A DNA stretch of 64,000 nt from Pedobacter sp. Leaf170 (lineage in GTDB: Bacteria > Bacteroidota > Bacteroidia > Sphingobacteriales > Sphingobacteriaceae), in contig NZ_CAKLBP010000001.1 of assembly GCF_920984665.1 (NCBI RefSeq), forward strand, positions 214,858 through 278,857, in the 5' to 3' direction. Below, piece after piece: positions 1 to 9,094 of the stretch. The position numbers and the translations under genes are program-made. Numbering within the stretch: position 1 is the stretch's first letter; each line of letters begins with the position of its first letter. The notes under the pieces are model-generated. The model saw nothing but the letters and a program-made list of their open reading frames with translations, was not told the DNA's origin and ran no database searches.

Positions 1-2
1 CT

Positions 3-836
3 TTAAAACTTTTAAAATATTTTTGCGAAAATGGATTACAACTATTTGGCACTTTTCAAGATGCCATGCATACAGAAGAATGGTCTTTGTATCATTCACG
101 CCTTTCTTTCAGCATGAATACCAAACTCCTTTCACCAATCGAAGTGGTTAATTATGCAATCGAATACTGGAGAAAAAATAAAACATCAATAGCGCTTAAT
201 CAGATTGAAGGATTTATAAGGCAAATTTTGGGTTGGCGTGAATATATGCGTGGAATTTATTGGATGAAGATGCCGGAGTTCGAAACTTTAAATTTTTTTA
301 ACCACAGCAGAAAACTACCAGAATGGTATTGGAACGGTGAAACAAATATGAATTGCCTGAAGCATTCTATTAACCAATCTTTAGAATTTGCCTATGCGCA
401 TCACATCCAACGGTTAATGGTTACCGGCAATTTTGCCTTGCTCGCAGGTATCAATCCAGATGAAGTTGATTTTTGGTATTTGGGCATTTATGTCGATGCC
501 ATACAGTGGGTAGAAATAACCAATACCAGAGGTATGAGCCAATATGCCGATGGCGGTATTATTGGCTCAAAACCTTACACAGGCTCTGCTAATTACATTA
601 ATAAAATGAGTAACTACTGTGAAAAATGCAAATACAACCGTAACGATAAAATAGGTGATAATTCCTGCCCTTTTAATAGTTTATATTGGGATTTTCATGA
701 TAGGAACCGTGAAAAACTTCAACACAATTATCGCTTGGGTATGGTTTATAAAATCTGGGATAAAATGGAAGCCGAAACCAAACATGCCGTTCTAAAAAGA
801 GCAGAATATTGTTTAGAAAACCTGGATAAACTATAG
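3..836 (+). CDS. Fe-S cluster (6-4)-type photolyase / bacterial cryptochrome, 3' part
   Basis: The reading frame is open to the left edge, so the N-terminal photolyase domain lies outside the window; residues visible upstream of the Met at 66 include LFGTFQDAM, typical of the family. This is the C-terminal FAD-binding half of the PhrB/FeS-BCP class, which repairs UV photoproducts in DNA using light. Counting from the Met at 66, four cysteines (C97, C185, C188, C201) are spaced 88, 3 and 13 residues apart, the spacing I recall for the 4Fe-4S ligands of Agrobacterium PhrB. The AHHIQRLMVTGNFALL and QYADGGIIGSKPY stretches are also family hallmarks. A second photolyase-like gene (DASH type) lies at 7434-8825. 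The family call is firm; the exact lesion specificity is inferred. Confidence 0.9.
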   Translation, partial: LKLLKYFCENGLQLFGTFQDAMHTEEWSLYHSRLSFSMNTKLLSPIEVVNYAIEYWRKNKTSIALNQIEGFIRQILGWREYMRGIYWMKMPEFETLNFFNHSRKLPEWYWNGETNMNCLKHSINQSLEFAYAHHIQRLMVTGNFALLAGINPDEVDFWYLGIYVDAIQWVEITNTRGMSQYADGGIIGSKPYTGSANYINKMSNYCEKCKYNRNDKIGDNSCPFNSLYWDFHDRNREKLQHNYRLGMVYKIWDKMEAETKHAVLKRAEYCLENLDKL

Positions 837-874
837 CCATTGGGCTAAAATCGCACCAATTCTACCATACATCA

Positions 875-3800
875 TTAAACGGCAACCTGACTTACATTTC
901 CTGTTCTTTTTAAAGTTCCCCAGGTGCCTAACTCGCCTTTAATTGCTTTTCTTATTGATTTAAATAAAACTAAATACATTAGCTGTCTCCAGAAAAATCG
1001 CTGCGGAAAAATATAGAGAAGATTATTATATTTTTCGTTCTCCATTTTAAAAGCAATTGCGGCAAAAAACATATCTACAACAATAAAAATAAGGTAATAA
1101 AAAAGCACTTGTCCGAAACCATTATGCAAACTTAAAATACCGGAAAAGCCCGTTAGCGTTAAGTTATTGATTGCACTTAAAGAGAAAATACCGCTTATTA
1201 ATGACAGAAGCATAAACAAATCGGCCAAAGGAGAAAACAAAGGCAGTATTATTTGATAAAGTAAAATATTCGGCATACCAACCATCCCAAAATAACCATA
1301 TTTTTTGTTGAATAAAGTTTTACGGTTTTTCCAAAAACTCTGCATAACGCCAAAACTCCAGCGTAAACGCTGCTTCAGTAACATATTTACAGTTTCCGGT
1401 GCTTCTGTGTATGCAATGGCAGTATCGCAGTTTTTCACCTGGTAACCTGCTTTCAAAATACGCATGGTAAGATCGCAATCTTCTGCAAGTGTATCTGTTG
1501 TAAATGCGCCAACTTCCAATACTACATCTTTACGAAAAGCACCAATAGCGCCCGGCACTACGGTTATAATGTTAAGCAAATCGAAAGCCCTCCTATCCAT
1601 ATTTTGCGAAGTGATATATTCTATCGATTGCCATTTTGTAATGATGTTATTTGCATTACCAACTTTTACAGTTCCTGCAACTGCCGCAATTTTAGGGTTA
1701 TGAAAATAACGCATTAATTCGGTTACAGCATCTGTTTTCAATTGAGTGTCAGCATCAATACAAATAATAAAATCAGCGCTTGCTTTACCAATACCAAAGT
1801 TTAAAGCCGATGCTTTGCCGCCGTTCTCTTTTCTAAAAACTTTAACCTGCGGATGATTTGCAAACTTTTCATTTATTTTGTCAAAAGTTTTATCTTTTGA
1901 ACCATCATCTACAAAAATTAATTCAAAATCCGGATAAGTCGTTTTCAGTAAGCTATTTATCGTATGCACCGCTGTTATTTCTTCATTATAAGCCGGGATT
2001 ATAATGCTAACTTTTTGTGAAGGATTTTTTAGCAGAACATTCGCATTCAATCTTGATTTTTTTCGCTGCTTAATAGCCAGATAGGCAATAAAAATTGTGC
2101 GAAGAATAGCCAGAACAATTGCAACACTAAAAACTACATTTAAAAAAATATTTCCATAGTAAAAGAAATTGATGAAGAAAAAATCTCCTGAACCTAGAAA
2201 ACCCGTATTTGCATCAGATTTTACAGCCGGCATTAACCCTGACCTTTTTTTACCCATTAAATCTCCTACAGTTGTAAATGTGTAGCCTTTTTGTTTAAAG
2301 TATTGGATAATTCTTGGAAGTGCCTCAACTGTTGCCTGACGGTTGCCGCCGGCATCATGTAAAAGCAAAATGTTGCCATTATCTTGTTGCTTAACTACTT
2401 CTTTATAAATCTGATCAGCAGTTTTTCCAGGTTGCCAGTCTTCAGGGTCTATTAATTCACCAATATTTAAATAATTTTCTTTGCGACTTTGTGCAACAGG
2501 TAAAATTTCTGATGTATTTTGAGGTTCAGCATCAGCGTTAAAAGGAGCACGAAATAAGATGGTGCTATGACCGGTAACCGCTTCAATTAATCTGCGTGTA
2601 GCATTCAGTTCAAACTTAACCCTCGCCGGACCAATTGCAGACATATCAGGATGAAAAAATGTATGGTTGCCAATCTCGTAACCATCATCATACTCTTTTC
2701 TAAGTAGCTCCATGTTTTTTTCTGCCATTATTCCAACAACAAAAAAACAACCGGGAACATGCTCTTTTTTTAAGATATCCAGAACTTGTGGTGTGTAAAC
2801 CGGATCGGGACCATCATCAAAGGTTAAAACAATTTTTTTATCAGCTTCGCCAAATCTTTTTATCACATATTGAGAAGGTAAACGAGTATAAACCTGATTT
2901 TGAATGGTAAAATCATCCTTATTCAGGGTAATTTTAACCGTTCCTGGTTTTGGGGAAGAAATCAAATCTAAAATTTCTCCATCGCCAATATAAGCTATAC
3001 CACCCATAGTTAACTGAGCTATTTTGCGAAGATCTACAGGTTTACTTTTCAAAGATGTTAAGCTTAAATCGCTGGAAATAAAGCTCCATAAACGTTTATC
3101 TTCAGAACCTAATCTCCATAAAGCAATACCGCCAATACCCCAATCATCCGCTTTGCGAATTAAATTGAAATTGGTAGCCGCATCTGTAAAATAAACTTTA
3201 TGGTTTATGCCACTGCCATCTTCATAACTAAAATTTAGGTTAGCAGAGGCCTCATCGTAATTTACTTTAGCCTTAAAATTTACCGCTGTGGTTATTGCGG
3301 CTTCGTATGTAACTGGCGTACCTACACTTTTATCTGGCCAATCGTATCCATAGCAGGCTAAAGCAAGGATAACTTTATCAGCATTCATTTTACTACAAAT
3401 GTCATCCAGCTTCTCCTCTACCCATTGTTGATTGGAGATATCGCCGGCATTACTGCCCTCGGTATGCTGATCGTAAGCCATAAGTACGATGTAATCGTTG
3501 TAATGCTGTAAAATTTGCGGGCTGTAATCATCATTTTCCGGAGAAATATCTTGCGAAACGATTAGCTTTTGAGCATGAAACTGCGCATATAAATTTTTCA
3601 TGAAGCTATTAAAGCCCTCACGATTTTCTAAGTTTAACTCCTCAAAATCTATATTAATTCCTTTATAGCCATGTTTTTTTGTCAGCTGAATTAAATTGGT
3701 AATCAGCGTTTGCTGAGCTGGTGTATTGTTTAACAATCTTCTTACTGCTGCTCCATCCCAACGTTCTTTGTTAAAATTAGATACCACTGCAATTGCTGAT

Positions 3801-4279
3801 TTCTTTGCTTTGGCTATCACCTTTAAAGCTGCTGTATCAGACTTATCGACCACTGAATCGCCATTTAAGAAAAATGATTCTAACGCCACCATATCTAAAT
3901 GGCCAATATTGCGTTTCAAGTCTGGCAAAGATTTATCTACCGTACCGGCCCAACTTACATAAAAAGCCATATTTATGCGCTTTTTTTCGCCATGATGGGT
4001 TTGCAAACGAAGTTCACGGTCTTTTTTAATCTTTACGAGTTTTGATTTGGCAATAGTGAATGGCCTATATTCTTTCGATTTCTTAAGCTTTTCTAATTGC
4101 TTTGTGGTTAATGGCGCATTAGTATTTATGTAGGGTAATTTTGGATATTGTACCGATGACAGTGTAAGGGCAACACAAATGATGGCGCCAATAAAAATGA
4201 TAAAGAATGAACGACTTACCCAAGTAAAGGTATTCCATCTTTTCTTATTTTCAGTTTGAAATATTTGTTTTCCGGACAT
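875..4279 (-). CDS. Membrane-anchored GH18 / NodB polysaccharide deacetylase / GT2 trifunctional protein
   Basis: One polypeptide of about 1134 residues carries three enzyme modules. An N-terminal membrane segment (about 25-43) precedes a GH18-like domain (about 95-410) with the NIDFEEL catalytic strand (Glu 213) and MAYDQH. A NodB deacetylase follows (about 475-675) with TFDDGPD at 486-492, metal His 539 and 543, RAPF and LLLHDAGG. After membrane segments near 705-735 comes a processive GT2 domain (about 755-985) with VDDGS, DAD, EDCDLTMRIL and QRLRW, then several C-terminal membrane helices. The likely role is synthesis, deacetylation and trimming of an exported amino-sugar polymer such as poly-N-acetylglucosamine; the polymer is inferred. 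An ATG at 4303 is also in frame, but the promoter at 4308-4339 would start the mRNA at about that point, so the ATG at 4279 is preferred. Confidence 0.88.
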   Translation of the reverse strand: MSGKQIFQTENKKRWNTFTWVSRSFFIIFIGAIICVALTLSSVQYPKLPYINTNAPLTTKQLEKLKKSKEYRPFTIAKSKLVKIKKDRELRLQTHHGEKKRINMAFYVSWAGTVDKSLPDLKRNIGHLDMVALESFFLNGDSVVDKSDTAALKVIAKAKKSAIAVVSNFNKERWDGAAVRRLLNNTPAQQTLITNLIQLTKKHGYKGINIDFEELNLENREGFNSFMKNLYAQFHAQKLIVSQDISPENDDYSPQILQHYNDYIVLMAYDQHTEGSNAGDISNQQWVEEKLDDICSKMNADKVILALACYGYDWPDKSVGTPVTYEAAITTAVNFKAKVNYDEASANLNFSYEDGSGINHKVYFTDAATNFNLIRKADDWGIGGIALWRLGSEDKRLWSFISSDLSLTSLKSKPVDLRKIAQLTMGGIAYIGDGEILDLISSPKPGTVKITLNKDDFTIQNQVYTRLPSQYVIKRFGEADKKIVLTFDDGPDPVYTPQVLDILKKEHVPGCFFVVGIMAEKNMELLRKEYDDGYEIGNHTFFHPDMSAIGPARVKFELNATRRLIEAVTGHSTILFRAPFNADAEPQNTSEILPVAQSRKENYLNIGELIDPEDWQPGKTADQIYKEVVKQQDNGNILLLHDAGGNRQATVEALPRIIQYFKQKGYTFTTVGDLMGKKRSGLMPAVKSDANTGFLGSGDFFFINFFYYGNIFLNVVFSVAIVLAILRTIFIAYLAIKQRKKSRLNANVLLKNPSQKVSIIIPAYNEEITAVHTINSLLKTTYPDFELIFVDDGSKDKTFDKINEKFANHPQVKVFRKENGGKASALNFGIGKASADFIICIDADTQLKTDAVTELMRYFHNPKIAAVAGTVKVGNANNIITKWQSIEYITSQNMDRRAFDLLNIITVVPGAIGAFRKDVVLEVGAFTTDTLAEDCDLTMRILKAGYQVKNCDTAIAYTEAPETVNMLLKQRLRWSFGVMQSFWKNRKTLFNKKYGYFGMVGMPNILLYQIILPLFSPLADLFMLLSLISGIFSLSAINNLTLTGFSGILSLHNGFGQVLFYYLIFIVVDMFFAAIAFKMENEKYNNLLYIFPQRFFWRQLMYLVLFKSIRKAIKGELGTWGTLKRTGNVSQVAV

Positions 4280-4307
4280 TTTCTGATCTGATTGATGCAA
4301 CAAACTT

Positions 4308-4339
4308 CAAAAAGTAATATGAAGATTTGATGAAACAAG
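4308..4339 (-). promoter_or_regulatory. Candidate Bacteroidota-type promoter for the GH18/NodB/GT2 gene
   Basis: On the minus strand CTTG is followed by 19 nt and then TACTTTTTG, close to the TTTG/TAnnTTTG consensus of the primary sigma factor in this phylum. Transcription would begin within a few bases of 4303, which argues that translation starts at the ATG at 4279 rather than 4303. Confidence 0.4.
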
Positions 4340-4424
4340 AAAACAGCCACGATTTACCACCTATCGATTTGAATATTAAGTATTTAAATAATTAAAAAAT
4401 GCAGTTATGGAGCCGTGGAAGCAA

Positions 4425-4823
4425 CTAAAAGTTAGATTTTACTGATTCAACTGTTACGCTTTTTCGAAAACGCAAAAAAGTAGTTGTTAATACCAGAAGA
4501 TAAGGAATGATGAAAAGCATGCCGGGCCAGGGTTCATCCCACATAGCCAGGAACACCAGGATTACGAAAACACCAGGCAAGAGGAAAAAGCTTAAAAAAC
4601 ACCACAAAGGGTTAGTTTTAATATGCTCATTAAGATTAAGTAATACAGTAAAGCTCGATAAAAATAGAAAGAAATTTATACCAATAGCAATTCCATACGG
4701 AAGGTTTTTAAAATCTGTATTGGCTGTGCCTATAACCTCGACTGATTGTAATATGAATATGCTTATCAAACTAAAAATAGTGGCGGTAATAAAGCAAAAA
4801 GAAATCATCTTAAAGTATTTCAT
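4425..4823 (-). CDS. Small four-helix membrane protein of unknown function
   Basis: I do not recognise this 132-residue protein. It shows four hydrophobic stretches (roughly 7-27, 45-65, 74-94, 99-118) and a short basic C-terminal tail, so it is probably an inner-membrane protein with both ends in the cytoplasm. An overlapping ORF on the plus strand (4507-4836) has no membrane pattern or recognisable domain and looks like a shadow. It stands alone between the large glycosyltransferase fusion and the GIN-domain gene, with no sign of being cotranscribed with either. Nothing in its sequence suggests a substrate or partner. Confidence 0.55.
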   Translation of the reverse strand: MKYFKMISFCFITATIFSLISIFILQSVEVIGTANTDFKNLPYGIAIGINFFLFLSSFTVLLNLNEHIKTNPLWCFLSFFLLPGVFVILVFLAMWDEPWPGMLFIIPYLLVLTTTFLRFRKSVTVESVKSNF

Positions 4824-4935
4824 AATTTGGGCATAATCTTATTCAAACGAACCAATCAGTATATAAATTGTTAAAAAAAATATCAGGCTTTTTAGAAAGT
4901 TAAATATTTATAGCGGCAAGGCTTATCAATTATAT

Positions 4936-4968
4936 AAAAAAAAAGCGAAGAGAAACCTCTTCGCTTTT
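4936..4968 (-). terminator. Intrinsic terminator after the GIN-domain gene
   Basis: A perfect 12-bp stem (AAAAGCGAAGAG / CTCTTCGCTTTT) with a 4-nt loop is followed on the minus strand by an unbroken T run. It lies 20 nt beyond the stop codon of the gene at 4988-5596. Confidence 0.85.
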
Positions 4969-4987
4969 AATGTCATTGTTTCGTTTT

Positions 4988-5596
4988 TTATTTTATAACG
5001 GCTACCGTTTCTGTTATTGCACCCATATCTTCAGTAGATTGGATGTTTGTTTTAAGTGCCGCAAATCTATCCATTGTTAATTTTTGCGTATCGCCCATAA
5101 TTACTGTATGGTTATCTGTTGCTCCGCTAAGTTTTAAATCGGCATCGTCTTTTATTACTGTGTATAAACCTTCTGTGCTCGAATTAATTACTGCATGCGC
5201 ATTACCTTTTAAAAATACCTGTAAAAATTTAGCTTTTATTTTGCCTTCAGTTTTTACAACTGCATTATCGGCAGCTTCTATTCTGTAAATATCTGCTACA
5301 TAAACGGTTATTTTACTAACTTCTTTATCAGATGATGTAATTTTTAAAAGGTCGCCTTCTTGAGTAATTTTTGCTTTACCCAAATTATCTTCTGCGTAAG
5401 TTACCGCTTCGCTTTTTCTTTGTACAATTTTAATTTCTACATTTCCCTGAACCGAAATTCTTTTGAAATTACTAGGTGATGAAACTGTTGTTACTGTTTT
5501 TTTCTCATTAGCCATTAAGCTTGTAGAAAAAACTGAAGTTGTTAAGGTAATAACTGTTAATGAAGTTGCGAATAAAGTTTTGATTGAAGTTTTCAT
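4988..5596 (-). CDS. Exported GIN-domain (DUF2807-like) beta-helix protein
   Basis: This 202-residue protein begins with a signal peptide (KTLFATSLTVITLTTSVFSTSLMA) and continues as a run of short beta strands with the ISVQGNVEIKIVQRKSE opening usual for the putative auto-transporter adhesin head GIN family (DUF2807). Such proteins are secreted or envelope-located and form a right-handed beta solenoid; their role is not established. It is a monocistronic gene with a strong terminator just after it and nearly 300 nt of non-coding DNA in front. In that upstream region (5597-5890) I see only AT-rich DNA and two copies of TAACAAAATC, no clear promoter. Confidence 0.75.
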   Translation of the reverse strand: MKTSIKTLFATSLTVITLTTSVFSTSLMANEKKTVTTVSSPSNFKRISVQGNVEIKIVQRKSEAVTYAEDNLGKAKITQEGDLLKITSSDKEVSKITVYVADIYRIEAADNAVVKTEGKIKAKFLQVFLKGNAHAVINSSTEGLYTVIKDDADLKLSGATDNHTVIMGDTQKLTMDRFAALKTNIQSTEDMGAITETVAVIK

Positions 5597-5890
5597 AATG
5601 CTTTTATTTTAAGGATGAATAATATTTTATTGATTGTTTTGTAGATAAGACGCAAGCAGTTCAGAAACGTTTCAGCGAAATATGCTGTTTTAGACCAGCG
5701 ATACAGACTAATCGACCAACGGGCAAAAAGACCATACCAACCGCAGTACATATTATTCAACCTTATTGGTATTTATTTTGGGCTATGAGTCTCGAGTATG
5801 TATAACAAAATCTTAACTATAACAAAATCAGCATTTTACGTGTTTCAATCCATGTAAGATAAATGCAGTAATCAATTTACACGTTAACCG

Positions 5891-6664
5891 TTAATATAAA
5901 CTCCTTCCCATTAAGGCATGATAAAAAACAAAACTTACAAACAAGAAATATAGTAAACCGAAGGTGATAACATAAATTTCTCGCTTGCCTTTAAAAATCC
6001 ATGCAAAGGCAGGTATAATTTGAAGTGCATGTAATCCCAGAAAATGAGCAATTCTTAAATCACCATGTTTTGTACTCCAGTTAAAAAATAAAATCCCGGG
6101 TCCGCCATCTCCACCACCAACAGTATGCGCCATTCGCTGTCCGATAAAACCGCCTTGTAAAGCGAAAAAAATAGAAATAAAAATGCCAAAACGTAAAGCC
6201 CAAAGCATCAAAATGCTCATATTAGGTGGCGTATCTTTATATAGCTGAATAGATATCCATAGGGAGAAAATTGTTTGAGCAGTGATAACAATTCCCATCA
6301 AAGCATAAACTATAATATTGTAAGTTCCGGATTGATTGAAATGTGATAATTCGCCCCTTGCAGCCTGAGAAGCAATACAAAGCATCTCAAAACCCATTGC
6401 AAATACAGTAAATCGGGCGAAATATTTTTTAATTTTTTCACCGCGGAGGTAAGGAAAAATTAATACCCAGCTAAAGGAATAAATGCCGATAGAAAGTGCA
6501 AACTTTAATGGTTTAATCCACAAATTTATGCCCAATAACCTTCGATGCTCGAACGGTAAAATAGCCAAAAATAATATGGCCAATATCAGATGGAAAATGC
6601 CCAGATAGAACAAAGGCCTTGCAGCCTTTTCATGATTTTTTAGGAGATTGAATAATACTTTCAT
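5891..6664 (-). CDS. Multi-pass membrane protein of unknown function, next to a Crp/Fnr regulator
   Basis: The 257-residue protein has about seven hydrophobic helices and no signal peptide. Notable polar residues inside or beside the helices include the HRRLLG loop after helix 1, QAARGE, a glycine-rich GGGDGGPG loop, and HFLGLHALQ before the penultimate helix. I cannot place it in a characterised family. It lies 68 nt downstream of, and on the same strand as, a Crp/Fnr-type regulator, so the two may form a small unit in which the regulator controls the membrane protein; this is inferred only from order and spacing. Confidence 0.6.
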   Translation of the reverse strand: MKVLFNLLKNHEKAARPLFYLGIFHLILAILFLAILPFEHRRLLGINLWIKPLKFALSIGIYSFSWVLIFPYLRGEKIKKYFARFTVFAMGFEMLCIASQAARGELSHFNQSGTYNIIVYALMGIVITAQTIFSLWISIQLYKDTPPNMSILMLWALRFGIFISIFFALQGGFIGQRMAHTVGGGDGGPGILFFNWSTKHGDLRIAHFLGLHALQIIPAFAWIFKGKREIYVITFGLLYFLFVSFVFYHALMGRSLY

Positions 6665-6732
6665 TGGCGCTAAATTCTTTAAAAAGTATCAGCTCCAAAA
6701 TAACATAGGTTACTTATTATTTACGGATAATA

Positions 6733-7320
6733 TCATCCCAAATTTTTTTGCTTCGCAAGATTTTTTCTTATGCGGCTTAAACTTTGAGGATGTATACCCA
6801 GATAGGTTGCAATATGCTGTATTTGTATCCGTTTTACGATATTTGGGTAAGTATTTATTAAGTTTAGATATCTTTTTTCGGCTGATAAGCTTACCAAATC
6901 ATTCCTTGAACGCCCAACGCTAACGAAAAGATTTTCTGCCATCAGCCTGCCAAAACGTTCGTATTTAGCGCCAATTGAATAAAGCTGTTGCATGTCATCA
7001 TAGCTTAAACAATACACTTCTGTGTCCTCTAAGGCCTGTATAAAGTTTGATGATGGCTGCCGTGTTAAAAAGCTTTCATAATCGCCCAGCCACTCACCAT
7101 CAAAGGCAAACCAATGGCTTTGTTCCCCTTTTTCAGTAATGGTGAAATACCTGAGTACGCCGGAGTTAATAATTACCATTGCTTTGCAAACATCACCTGC
7201 CCTTAACAGATAATCATCTTTCAAAATTTTTCGTGGCTTAAGCTTTTCCAAAAAGATTAGCAGTTCACTATCATCAAAATTAACCAGATTAGTTACTGCA
7301 CTAACAACATTCTTTTGCAT
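6733..7320 (-). CDS. Crp/Fnr-family transcriptional regulator
   Basis: A 195-residue cytoplasmic regulator. The N-terminal two thirds match a cyclic-nucleotide-binding beta barrel (LRAGDVCKAMVIINSGVLRY, then WLGDYESFLTRQPS), a long connecting helix follows, and the C-terminus has a winged-helix DNA-binding motif (IQHIATYLGIHPQSLSRIRK). There is no cysteine set that would suggest an Fnr-type Fe-S cluster, and the cNMP-binding residues are not obviously conserved, so the ligand is unknown, as for most such small Crp-like proteins in Bacteroidota. Its neighbours are a membrane protein downstream and a DASH cryptochrome upstream, all on one strand. The family call is firm. Confidence 0.85.
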   Translation of the reverse strand: MQKNVVSAVTNLVNFDDSELLIFLEKLKPRKILKDDYLLRAGDVCKAMVIINSGVLRYFTITEKGEQSHWFAFDGEWLGDYESFLTRQPSSNFIQALEDTEVYCLSYDDMQQLYSIGAKYERFGRLMAENLFVSVGRSRNDLVSLSAEKRYLNLINTYPNIVKRIQIQHIATYLGIHPQSLSRIRKNLAKQKNLG

Positions 7321-7433
7321 AAATCGAAGATACAGCTAAGCTTAAAATAATTATAAATTTTTCGAGCAAACATACTTCAGTAAGCATGATTTATCTTTGC
7401 AAAATTCTCTGTAAATAATTCTATATTAATGAT

Positions 7434-8825
7434 TTATATTGCGATTTCTTTGATGAGTTTAATAGCCCTATCCCATTTTTTATAAACTTCGATTGGCTTT
7501 GGATAATCTGAAATATCAAATTCCCAGGGTATTAAAACTTCAACATTGTTCTTTGCAGATAGTTCGGGTATCCATTCTCGGATAAAATTTTGCGCTTTGT
7601 ATTTATTAGATTGATGAACAGGATTGGTGTACCAAATTTCAAATGCCTGCATGTGCCAATTCATCCAGTTCGAACTTACATCATAATCTATCAATTTAGA
7701 TTCGAAATAATAAGCGCCCCATGTCCAGTTTATTTTTAAATCATAAACCAAATAACTGGCACAATTTACCCGGCCTCTATTGCTCATAAAACCGGTTTTG
7801 TTCAGCTGGCGCATGTGAGCATCTATAAAAGGAATGCCTGTATTGCCTTTACACCATCTCTCAAATTTTTGAGTATCATTTTCCCAGGTTAGTTTTTTGT
7901 TTTTATACCCATCGCTACTAAAAACCGAATTTCCGAATCGCATCGACTTAAAAGTGAAATAATCTCTCCATACCAATTCAAAAACCAACCACCAGGTACT
8001 TTGATTTTTCTTCACCTCTGCCTCATACGCTTGTACCTTTTCGTAAATTACCCTTGCTGATAAACAGCCCAATGCCAAATAGGGTGAAAATTTTGAACTG
8101 TAATCAAGCCCGTCAGATTTATTTCTGCTCCATCTATATCCTGTTAAAAGTTCTGATTTAAAAGTATAATATTCCAATCTTTCTAAGGCTTTATCTTCAC
8201 CTCCGGCAACAAATGGCTCAGCGCTTTCATATTCTTCTTTTGCAAAACTAAAATCTTTATAAGATGGATTTTTGCCGGATTTGACACCTGGAACAGATTT
8301 TAATTTAGTGGGCTTTTCAAAAATTACCCGGGGTTTTGCTTCTCGCCCTGCCGGGATTCTGTAAGCTTTACTGGTAAGCGGAATTTTTGAAATGCTGAAA
8401 GGAATATCATCCTTATGGTAAAGCGTTTTGCCCCAAAAAAAATGAAACTTTACATCAGCTGATGCCTGCATTACTTTGTTAACTAAATCTAACTCGTAGC
8501 TGGCATATTCTTCCTCTGCATATACATCTGTAACGCCATAATCTTTAATTAGCGCCGGTATGGTGTCAATTGCAGATTCTGTTCCAATAATTAAGTGACC
8601 GCCAATATCTTCTAATTCTTTTTTTAGCGATAAAATAGATTGTTGCAAAAACTTTAACCTGACGGCATCCATATTTTTAAAGCCGAGCTCTAATTCTTTA
8701 AACCATTTTTTCTCATAGCAAAAACAAAAAATCAAGTCAGCACACTCTTCCTGAGCTTTAGTTAAGGCTTCATTATCAAGTAACCTAAGGTCGTTTTTGA
8801 ACCAGACTAAACCTCGTTTTTTCAT
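7434..8825 (-). CDS. DASH-type cryptochrome / photolyase
   Basis: A full-length 463-residue flavoprotein. The N-terminal antenna/Rossmann domain begins KRGLVWFKNDLRLLDNEAL; the linker carries the PLTSKAYRIPAGRE stretch typical of the DASH group; and the FAD-binding helical domain shows GYRWSRNKSDGLDYSSKFSPYL, WRDYFTFKSMRFGN, GIPFIDAHMRQL and NRGRVNCASYLV. DASH proteins bind FAD and a folate antenna and repair pyrimidine dimers in single-stranded or looped DNA, sometimes with a signalling role. The Trp residues expected for photoreduction lie in the C-terminal half (WNWHMQAFEIWYTNP). With the Fe-S photolyase at the left edge it gives this region two distinct light-driven repair or sensing proteins within 9 kb. 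Confidence 0.9.
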   Translation of the reverse strand: MKKRGLVWFKNDLRLLDNEALTKAQEECADLIFCFCYEKKWFKELELGFKNMDAVRLKFLQQSILSLKKELEDIGGHLIIGTESAIDTIPALIKDYGVTDVYAEEEYASYELDLVNKVMQASADVKFHFFWGKTLYHKDDIPFSISKIPLTSKAYRIPAGREAKPRVIFEKPTKLKSVPGVKSGKNPSYKDFSFAKEEYESAEPFVAGGEDKALERLEYYTFKSELLTGYRWSRNKSDGLDYSSKFSPYLALGCLSARVIYEKVQAYEAEVKKNQSTWWLVFELVWRDYFTFKSMRFGNSVFSSDGYKNKKLTWENDTQKFERWCKGNTGIPFIDAHMRQLNKTGFMSNRGRVNCASYLVYDLKINWTWGAYYFESKLIDYDVSSNWMNWHMQAFEIWYTNPVHQSNKYKAQNFIREWIPELSAKNNVEVLIPWEFDISDYPKPIEVYKKWDRAIKLIKEIAI

Positions 8826-9005
8826 TTTATGCTATTTTACAGATGATTAATATTTGAAGCTTCTATTCGTTTTTGCAAGGGGGAATATTGAGATTGGATA
8901 TGCAAAATCGAAATCACTTATAGTGAACATCATAAAAAGAAATATGTTCTTTTACTTGCCTTATATTTAATTTCACCATCAAATAAACAGGTAAATAAAC
9001 AAGGA

Positions 9006-9030
9006 AGCCTGCTCAAACAATGAGCAGGCT
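9006..9030 (-). terminator. Hairpin after the DUF3570 gene, probable terminator
   Basis: A perfect 10-bp stem (AGCCTGCTCA / TGAGCAGGCT) with a 5-nt loop lies about 65 nt beyond the stop of the gene at 9095. On the minus strand it is followed by an interrupted T-rich tract (TTCCTTGTTTATTT), so termination is likely but not textbook. Confidence 0.5.
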
Positions 9031-9094
9031 GCCAAAAAATTATTAAATGATATTCAATACTTATTCTTAGAGATACATCAGAACATTATTCATC

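Noticed and set aside
7392..7399. TATCTTTG on the plus strand near the end of the DASH gene as a promoter
   Set aside because: No plus-strand gene follows and no TTTG lies at -33; one exact 8-mer is expected by chance in DNA this AT-rich.
9006..9030. AGCCTGCTCA hairpin and the similar one at 32350 as copies of a mobile repeat
   Set aside because: Only the core GCCTGCTC is shared, and both lie where a terminator is expected, so chance similarity of terminator stems is more likely.
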